This document shows, one piece after another, positions 56,601 through 64,000 of a stretch of DNA of 64,000 nucleotides. The notes under the pieces are model-generated. The model worked only from the letters and a program-made list of their open reading frames with translations, was not told the DNA's origin and made no database searches. Both the position numbers and the translations under genes were made by a program. The stretch covers positions 22,693,792-22,757,791 of the forward strand of contig OY726572.1 of NCBI GenBank assembly GCA_963383645.1. The letters run 5' to 3'. The DNA comes from Muscardinus avellanarius. Lineage: Eukaryota; Chordata; Mammalia; Rodentia; Gliridae. The stretch's first letter is position 1. Every line of letters begins with the position of its first letter.

Positions 56601-56724
56601 TTTTCTTTAATTATGGTAAATATATACATGAAATTTATTATTTTAACCATTTAAGTGTGCATACTTTTCAATGTGCAAAGTATATCCTTATTGTTGTGTA
56701 ATCTCCCGAATTCATTATTTTTTT

Positions 56725-57135
56725 CTTGCAGTACTGGGGATGGAACCCAGGGGTATTCTACCTCCAAGTAACACCTCTAGCCCTATTTTATATTCTTTTT
56801 TTGTGTGTGTGTGTGGTGGTACTGGGGTTCCTGGAAACCCTTCTACCTCCAGGCTACACTCCCAGATCTATTTTTATACTTTTTATTTGGAAACAGGGTC
56901 TCTTAAGCCAGCAGGGCTGGCTTCGAACCTGCTCGATCCTCCTGTGTCTGCCTCACAAGCACAGGGATTACAAGTGTGCGCCACCATGCCCGGCTATTCT
57001 TTATTTTGAAACAAGGTCTTGCTAAGATGCAGAGGCCTTGCTAAGTAGCTGAGGCTGGCCTAAAACCTGTGATGATTCTTCTTTCTCAGCCTCTCAAGTG
57101 CTGGGATTACAAGCGTGCACCACCACGCCTGGCTT
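56725..57135 (-). mobile_element. Type-1 SINE with a type-2 SINE in its linker
   Basis: Host ID half 56732-56795, inner type-2 56810-56993, host B1 half 56996-57135. ATTCTTT appears at both junctions. Confidence 0.9.
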
Positions 57136-57187
57136 AGAACTTGTTCATCTTGCAAAAATGAAACTGTCCACCCATTAAACAACAACT

Positions 57188-57211
57188 CCCTAACCCTAAC
57201 CCTAACCCTAA
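57188..57211 (+). repeat. Interstitial telomeric repeat, (CCCTAA)x4
   Basis: Four exact CCCTAA units inside an L1M fragment in PLB1 intron 4. Confidence 0.95.
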
Positions 57212-57604
57212 TTCTCTGGCTGCTGGCAACTGCCATCCTACTTTCTATTTATCTGAGTGCTCTACAGACCTCAGAAAAGGCAAAATCATACAGTATTTAT
57301 TTTGTGGCTGGCTTAGTGCACTCAGCAGAATGCCCTCATGGGCCAGAATCTCCTTCCTAGTTAATGATAGATAATATTCTATCACATGTGTATCACCATA
57401 TTTTGTGCATCCATCTACTCTTCACTGGGCATTTGGGTTGCTTTCGTCTTTTGGCTTTTGTAAATAATACAGCTATGAATATGGGCTTACAAATATTTCC
57501 TCAGGAACCAGCTTTCAATTTTAGGGATATATAACAAAAAGTGGGAATTGCTAGAACATGGAGCAATTATATTTTTAATTATTTATTTATTTATTTATTT
57601 TTTT

Positions 57605-57996
57605 AGCAGTATTGGGGATGGAATTTAGGGGCATTCTATCTCTGAGCAACACCACAAGCCCCATTTTTTATTCTTTTTTTTTTTTGTGATACTGGGGTTC
57701 CTGGAAACCCTTCTACCTCCGGTTTACACTCCCAGACCTATTTTTATATTTTTATTTGGAAACAGGGTTTCTTAAGCCAGCATGGCTAGCTTTGAACCTG
57801 TGCGATCCTCCTGTCTCTGCCTCCCAAGCGCAGGGATTACAAGCGTGCACCAGCACGCCTGGCTTTATTCTTTATTTTGATAGAGGCTCTCACTGAGTTT
57901 CAAAAGCCCTCACTAAGTAGCTGAGACTGTCTGTGATCCTCGTTTCTCAGCCTCCCAAATGCTGGGATTATAAGCATGCGCCAGCATGCCCGGCTT
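57605..57996 (-). mobile_element. Type-1 SINE with a type-2 SINE in its linker (second case)
   Basis: Host ID half 57605-57672, inner type-2 57685-57864, host B1 half 57866-57996. TTATTCTTT appears at both junctions. Confidence 0.9.
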
Positions 57997-58235
57997 ATTT
58001 TTAATTTTTTGAAGATTAGCCGTTCTATTTTTCATAGTAGTTACACCATTTCATACCCCCAGCAACAACGTGCAGGCATCCAGTTGCGCCACACTCTCAA
58101 TAATACCTACCTCCTGTTTGTTGTTGTTTAGCAATAGAAGCCATCCTAATGGGTTTGAGGTGGCCTCTCCTTTTGGGTTTTACTTCCATAATAGTTAGCC
58201 ATATTGAGCATCTTTCATGTGCTTTTTGTCCATCA

Positions 58236-60489
58236 GTGGTGATGTGTTCTTGATGGCCAGGAAAGGGAGAAAGAAAGCGATGTAAAGAGAGGGAAGAAGG
58301 GGCCATGCAGGAAAAGGTGCATCCAGAGAGGAGAGAGTGAGCGCAGAGGGGACCACACTCCCGTCAGTCACGGCTCCCCCAGTCCCACCTGCCCTGGTCT
58401 TAGCAAAGCTCAGCAGCCCTCGCTGGACAGATGCTTCTTTATCAGGTCTCCCTCTGCTTCCTGTGCCTCCCACACCCGAGCCAGGACATTTTCCTTTTTC
58501 CTCCTGTGGCTCCCTCCCAAATCTGCACCCTCAGTTGGTTCCTTGCCCGCATCCACTCCGTCCCTCCTGCAGCCTGCAATCTCCACAGCCTCAGCCTCTC
58601 CCTGCAGGCCTGGTCTCCACCCACTACTCCGTGGGCAGTGCCAGCTGACCGCAGCGCCCAGAGACCCTGGGCCTCCCCTCCACCTCGTCGTCTTGAATAG
58701 CCAACCTCTGTGGCACTTGGCTTGGACACTGAGCCCTGCTGGGCTGGGCTCCACCATGTTCATGAATGCCACCTCGGCCCGAGCACTGGGCGGAGCTGTC
58801 TAGACGCAGAAGTCTCTGTACCCGTTGAGCAGTTGCCAACGGTGTGAATGGGCAGGTGGGCGTGGAGGGAGAGGCCGAGGAGGTAAGGCCTGTGGAGGTG
58901 GGGACTTGCCCCTAGGACACGGCCTCGAGCTGCCGGCAGTTGGTGGGCAGAGCTTCCCGTCCTTGCTCTATTCTTTCTGTCCTTGTGATGGAAGTCAATA
59001 GGAAAAGAGGCTCCATGTCCTAGATGGCATGATGGATGCTGAGCCTGGGTCTACGCGTCCTGATGCGGGCACTATGGGTCCAGCCGATGTGACTGGATTG
59101 CTGGAGGACTCTTGGATTCTTCTACCTTGGGCAGGAAAGCTCCACCCAGTAAGGTTTCTCATGTGCAGCCCTTGGGGACTTCTACCCTTCCTTCCCATCT
59201 CTGAGAGTTCTTCTGTTCACGTCTGATATGGGCCTGACAGCTCCTGCTGCCACTTCCCTGCCACAACCTTCCCCGGTGAGCCCGAGGCCCACAGCGACGA
59301 AATGAATAAAAGTCTGTAGTGTTACATAGAGACACAGGTGCCATAGAAGCCTGACTAGAATCCCAGTGCAATATGTGTTGTTTGTTTGTTTACCTAGCTG
59401 CCATAGAAATTTTCTTTGTTCACTATACCAAATTCTTTGAGGGTAGAGCCCGAGTCTGTCTTAGCTCTGTGTCCTGGTGTCACAGTACCCGCCATAGGCA
59501 GCGAGTGAGTGAGGAGAGACAGCGGGCAGCGGAAGGCAGAATCAAGTAGGAGTTTGAGGGTGTTCCTCTCCTCTCTGTGACTTCCCACAGAGCCCCCCTG
59601 GCCTCATGGCCTATCCTTCTCTGCTTCTCTCCTCCTTTCATCTCCCCCCACCCTCCCTCACCCACTTCCTCTGGGGACAAGATCTGCTCTTCACCAATTA
59701 TCAGAAAAAGCAAATTGGTGATACTAAGACATGCCATGTCTATATTTGAATCAGCGGCCAACACAGAAAAAAATCTAATAAATGTGTGTGTTTTCAGCTT
59801 CTCTTGAAAAATAGGGTCTGTAAGTTGTCCGCCATATTCCTAGCGGCCCACATCAGCTCAGGCTGGCAGAAAGCGCCCACTCTGGCCGGGCTGTCCACCC
59901 AGGAGGCCTGCGCTCCTCCCCACCTAACCTATCCAGCATCTGTTCACAACCCTGTCTTACGCACTAGTGTGCTTTTTGTTTAACTTGTCACCTCTCCCGG
60001 GAGGATCACCTTTTCTAAGTCTAATTGAAGAGCAAAGGCTTCTGCCCTTAGAGGAATTTCATGACAGCCTGCTTCTGTAGAGGGCTCAAGAGATGTGCAC
60101 CAGTTCTATAGCTGGACATCAATTGAGCCTGGGGTTAGGAGAGCTGGGCTCTTAAAAGTGCTGGGTGTAGGCAATCAGGCAGTGTGTTCCCTTCACCACC
60201 TCACCTGGCATCCTGTCTTTTAGAAGTTTTGCGAAAGAGAGAGAATGTATGTCAAACTGTGAAAATGCTACTACTAATAATAACTAATACCTGCTGAGCA
60301 TATTCTATGTCCCTGGCGTGATTCCAAGCATACCTAGAGGTTGAAAAGAACATGGCACTTGATGGGGGGTGGGGAGGGGTTCTTGTCCCCAACCCCACCA
60401 TCAGGACTTCTCCAACAGGGAATGGCCTGTATTGTCTAGCATTTTACCAATGGGAAAGTCAGAACCCCATTTTTCATTCAGAAAATATC
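58236..60489. other. PLB1 intron 4 unique sequence
   Basis: No exon matching PLB1 lies here. Several chance open frames at 58337-58840. Confidence 0.5.
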
Positions 60490-60625
60490 CAATAATATAC
60501 ATTGAGTCCTTTCAACAGGTCAAGCACTCATCTAGGTCCAAGGAATGGAGCCAGCACAGTAGAGGCAGACACTGGCCCTCGTGGCACTTGCTGACTGGTG
60601 AGGGAGACAGACAATAAGCAAAGTT
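60490..60625. repeat. L2-like ancient repeat
   Basis: ATTGAGTCCTTTCAACAGGTCAAGCACT and GGGAGACAGACAATAAGCAAA resemble the L2 3' end in antisense. Confidence 0.5.
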
Positions 60626-60911
60626 CATTTTAGATTATGCAGGTTCACTAGTAACCAGACTTTAGGGGGGCATTTAAATTTAAACTTTAAGGACAATATT
60701 CACCCCTCTACTGCTCAGATGCCTGACAGACATGTTGCTAGGGAACTGATGTTTTCCCTCCCTACAAAATGAGCAGGGTGGGCTCTGTCCTCCTCTGGAT
60801 CCAGCGGGTCTCTCTTACGGGCAGGAGGGGTGTTCTGACCATCAGCGTGGAGCCCCGGGAGAGGCTGTGCTGCCTTTTCTGGCTGTTTTGTTAACACCAA
60901 GTCTTTTGCAG

Positions 60912-60952
60912 CTTCCAGACTCTGGGACAGAACACCTGGAAAAGCACAAAAG
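60912..60952 (+). CDS. PLB1: PLB1 coding exon 5
   Basis: A 41-nt exon reading LPDSGTEHLEKHK plus two bases of the next codon. It aligns with the PPDPGTGDLEKQD segment of human PLB1 repeat I. The acceptor is GTCTTTTGCAG and the donor AAG|GTACCTG at 60953. It enters in phase 0 and exits in phase 2, matching exon 6. Alone it would be too short to recognise; its position, order and phase make it convincing. Intron 4, before it, is about 5 kb and carries nested SINEs and L1M. Confidence 0.85.
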
Positions 60953-61224
60953 GTACCTGTCCTGGAACACAGCGAGCCGAAAGGCGCCTTGGATCTCCGC
61001 AGATCTAGTCTTCTTGCTTGATTCACAGGGGAAGCCAAGGGCGAGGGAGGCTGGGGCCCTGGCTCAAGGCCCCCCTGGGGGCAGGGGACAAAGCAGGGAC
61101 CAGGACCAGCAGCTGACCTCCCAGCCCAAGACTCCTGGCTTGTGAATCCTGGTGGTTCCTCTGGGTGATGTGGGGAAGGAAAATGGGAAGGGCCCAAAGG
61201 CTGGGATCTCTGCCCCTTCTTATT

Positions 61225-61300
61225 TATGTTGCAGTGCTGGGGATGGAACCCAGGGCCTCTTGCGGGCTCGGTGAGCGCTCTCCCTCTGAGTTACAGGCCA
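61225..61300 (-). mobile_element. ID element
   Basis: GCAGTGCTGGGGATGGAACCCAGGGCC ... CTGAGTTACAGG in PLB1 intron 5. Confidence 0.65.
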
Positions 61301-61586
61301 GCCTGGAAGTCCTGCTTCCTTGGAAGCCTCTCTCTTGGGGAACTGTACAGGGTTTGGACCAGGGTCATTTTATAGTGTATCCCTTTCTAGCTTTGAGTCA
61401 GCTAGAGCCGGGGAGAAGGGTGCAGAGGGAGCTGTTTGCCTCTTTGTTTTGGGCTGCTCTGTTGCCTTTGAAGTGTGCCTCTGACATCCAGAATCAGAGC
61501 AAGGCTGGGCCGCAGGGCCCGGAGGGAAGGGGCTGCAGGGCGTGAGCAGCGCAGCCCAACACCTGCTTCCTCCCTTCTGCCCGCAG

Positions 61587-61630
61587 GATGGGGGAAAGGC
61601 GGCAGCAGACCTGCCTGGCAATGATGACAG
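61587..61630 (+). CDS. PLB1: PLB1 coding exon 6
   Basis: A 44-nt exon completing the split codon and reading MGERRQQTCLAMMT plus one base. It matches the TERPQQVCMGVMT stretch of human PLB1 repeat I and keeps its Cys. The acceptor is a good pyrimidine tract (CTTCTGCCCGCAG) and the donor is ACAG|GTGAGT at 61631. It leaves in phase 1. The next human exon continues in repeat I with a Val codon in the same phase; I searched 61632-64000 for it and did not find it, so the gene runs past the window edge. Confidence 0.87.
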
Positions 61631-63219
61631 GTGAGTCCTGGGCCCTGCTCAGATTCCAGATTATCTCCCATCCTTCTGACACAGCAGTGCTTTTGTTAAA
61701 TAAAGAGGATGCACTCTGTCTGGCCACCTTACCACCAGAGCTTGGGAAAAGGTGAAAACATCTGAGATGACAGATGAGGGAGTCTGAGGAGGGAAAGTCA
61801 TGGAATGGAGGTCGTGACAACTGAATGCAAAGGTCTCTGGGCAATGAGAAGCTAGTAGGCATTGGGCTCAGGTTGAGGGACTCCATGAGGGTCTGGAGCC
61901 GGGCTGGGGTGGCTGGGCCAGAGTCCTGAGGCTCCTGCTTCTCCAGGGCAGGACTCATGACACCCTCATCTAGGAAAATGTCCTGATCCATTGTTCCACC
62001 ACTCCTGCCCTGGGGGAGGATCCAGGTCTAATTTTCAGTCTACTTAACTTTAATATATTTCTCACTTATAATATAAATACATCACCAGGGGTAAAGAGCA
62101 AATGAAGGAAGAAAAAGGCAGCTATAATCCCACTATCCAGAGAGAATTATTATGAACATTTTGGCCTTTCTATATGCCGACGAGCTTATAAATATACTGT
62201 CTGTAACCTGGGCTTTTCAATTTAATATGAGAGGTCCCTTCTGACCCTATGAAGTCATCCTAAAACCACAAGTCCCGGGACACCAGTGAGTTCGCCTGGT
62301 GAGTAACTTCTCCGATGGCTGGTGCTCACAAATCAAGAACAAGGGACGCCACCTTTCAGGGCGTCATTAGAGTGAGTGACTTAGCGACGCACACGCTGCG
62401 GAGCTGACACTCGCTGGAGTGATGAGCAGGTGAGGTAGCTGGCGCCCTGTCAATCCAGCCAGTGAATTTACATGAAGGGCCCATGAATTATTAGGTTCCC
62501 GGAAAGGACAGGGATGTACAAGATACCAGCCCCTCCTTCAGAACTCACAGTGCATAGGGAAGGCCGAGGCTGCTGTCCAGCCCTCTGTCACCAGATTGAC
62601 AAATGAGGGAATACTGCTGGCCACAGGGGATGGGGGGTCCCCGGGAAGAGCCAGAGCATTCCAGGAGAGGTGGCTCACCGTCTTGGTGGCTGTCAAAGCT
62701 GTGTTGGGCACTGGCCTTGTTGACCTTTCAGTGGTAAGAAAAACAAAATGAAGTGGTTTCTTTAGGAGATGCCTGGGAAGGCAGGATACAGTTTAGTCCC
62801 TGGAGCCACAGATACACCTGCTGCTGTTCTGATTTCTCATCTTGTCTTCATGTTTTCCCTCCCTCACCCTCTGCCACGTCTGGTCGCTTCTCTTGAAGCA
62901 CACACAGTGGCCAGGAATCCCAGCTGGCCAGAGTGAGCAGAGCAGGCGGGGAGGGCAGACTCTGCTGCAGAAGCCCTCAGAGGCAGGGTTTACCCCAAGC
63001 TGCCAGAGACAGGGAGGCAGGGAGAGAGGAGTTGTACCGTGCGCCTCTGGACAGCAGAGTCAGCAAAAGGAGCAGTTGTCCCACCTGTCCCAGGAGAACG
63101 TGCTCTAGGGACATCCAGGCCAGTGTAAGTGTCTGGTGGGGCTGGCCGGGGCTCAGGCCATCTGTCCTTCAAGGCCAGAACTGTAGAAAGCTCCAAATCT
63201 AGCCATGCCCACCATGGCT
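61631..63219. other. PLB1 intron 6 (start)
   Basis: Searched for the next PLB1 repeat I exon without success; no repeat recognised. The intron continues past the window. Confidence 0.55.
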
Positions 63220-63365
63220 GTGGTTCACCATGGCCTTTTACAGATGGAAAACTCAGTGTCAGGGGAGGTAAATGGACTTTGCCTAGGTTATGTGTTCAGT
63301 AAGTAGCAGAGTCCCTGGGAACCCAGGTGGCCCAGCCCATGGCTCTGTCCTTCTGACCCCAATGC
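63220..63365 (-). repeat. MIR SINE
   Basis: CCTTTTACAGATGGAAAACTCAG to AGTAGCAGAGTC is antisense MIR. A second MIR piece is at 63712-63775 (GATGGGGAAACTGAGTCAC ... GGGTCACAGAG). Confidence 0.7.
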
Positions 63366-64000
63366 CACCAGGGACCCCTAAGAGAACTTAGTGGAGACAG
63401 AGCAAGAACACAGAAGACAAGATGACCAGCAAATTTATACCAGAATTCTAAGGTCAAGTGTGATCAGAAAGAAGCAATGTGATACAAATACCCTTATTTT
63501 TGAAAGCCCTTCTCTCTTAAAAACATCACCAGATTTTCATGTTTTATCACTGATCTTTATAGACTCTGTGAAGAAAGGAGTATCCCACCCCCCCCCCCAC
63601 ACTGTCCCCATCATCTTGAATTGGGCCCGGGTTTTCCAATTTCCCACCACATGTGGGCCTGGGACACTTCTACCAGCTGGTCAGCAGTGAGAAAAGGAAG
63701 CTCATCCATTTGCGTTAAGGATGGGGAAACTGAGTCACACAGGACATAGGCGGCTGCCCAGGGTCACAGAGCCAAGTGACCAGTCTCCTGTCTTCCAGCC
63801 CAGCTCTCCCACCCCTTCCCTGCTGGCTGCCTGTGGAGTTGGCTTCTCTTGTAGGGAGCCCCTCTCCAGCTGCTTCCTGGATCCTCCTCCCATAAGCCTC
63901 CAGGCACCTCTGGATGGGGCAACAAGGAAGGGAGACAGGGAAGCGGGTGCAGATGTCTGCGTCCATGATGTCTCCCTGCTCTGCCCTCTCCTTTCTCAGG

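Larger units (their letters stand above)
56600..58235 (-). mobile_element. L1M 3'-region, split by SINEs
   Basis: Three pieces of one old L1M: 56600-56700, 57135-57570 and 57997-58235 (ending TTGAGCATCTTTCATGTGC). B1-dID SINEs with nested type-2 SINEs separate them. A four-unit telomeric repeat lies in the second piece. Confidence 0.65.

Noticed and set aside
58410..58840. Overlapping frames of up to 120 codons in both strands
   Set aside because: No match to PLB1 exons and no splice-consistent conserved protein; GC-rich chance frames.
61632..64000. Further PLB1 exon
   Set aside because: No phase-compatible segment resembling the next repeat I exon could be found; the ones with AG/GT borders (e.g. 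near 63110) do not encode it.

Overview
This is vertebrate nuclear DNA from a rodent that is not a mouse or rat. The evidence is the dense set of B1 (7SL-derived) SINEs fused to a tRNA-like ID tail (B1-dID chimeras), free ID elements, and rodent-type LINE-1, over old MIR, L2 and Tigger remnants. B1-dID fusions are known from squirrel-, dormouse- and beaver-related rodents; I cannot resolve the species, although the SINE consensus does not look like the common ground-squirrel form I know.

Only one protein-coding gene can be supported. On the + strand the window carries the promoter and first six coding exons of PLB1 (phospholipase B1, the intestinal brush-border lipase). Exon 1 (27712-27769) holds the signal peptide. 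It is followed by a 25.4-kb intron, then exons at 53209-53267, 54665-54731, 55898-55956, 60912-60952 and 61587-61630. All have GT-AG borders and compatible phases, and together they give about 109 codons of uninterrupted reading frame. The gene continues beyond position 64000. The 27 kb upstream is intergenic; I found no other gene in it.

Layout: 1-13.7 kb is unique DNA with MIR, L1M and SINE clusters. 13.7-16.6 kb is a truncated endogenous retrovirus (ERV A) with one LTR, a tRNA-Phe-type primer site, a leader full of CCATCTT motifs and a broken gag. 17.97-21.5 kb is a related 3.5-kb provirus (ERV B) with two LTRs and a 5-bp target duplication; it keeps only gag/pro debris. 21.5-27.6 kb is unique DNA and SINE arrays. 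27.7-53.2 kb is PLB1 intron 1, filled with L1M, ERV-like, SINE and two unusual L1-related insertions. 53-64 kb is exons 2-6 with SINE/L1M introns.

The most unusual structures are: (1) a roughly 2.3-kb SVA-like composite retroposon (47.17-49.48 kb) with two minisatellites and an L1-type 3' end, inserted in the linker of a B1-dID SINE; (2) the CCATCTT (YY1-like) array in ERV A; (3) an L1 copy flanked by an exact 14-bp duplication whose ORF2 is missing and replaced by an older, inverted L1 piece; (4) the PLB1 exon 2 splice acceptor formed by the end of a TTA microsatellite; and (5) a SINE subfamily that has lost its tRNA-type B box and repeatedly lands in the linkers of older SINEs. All comparisons were by eye; no database was searched.
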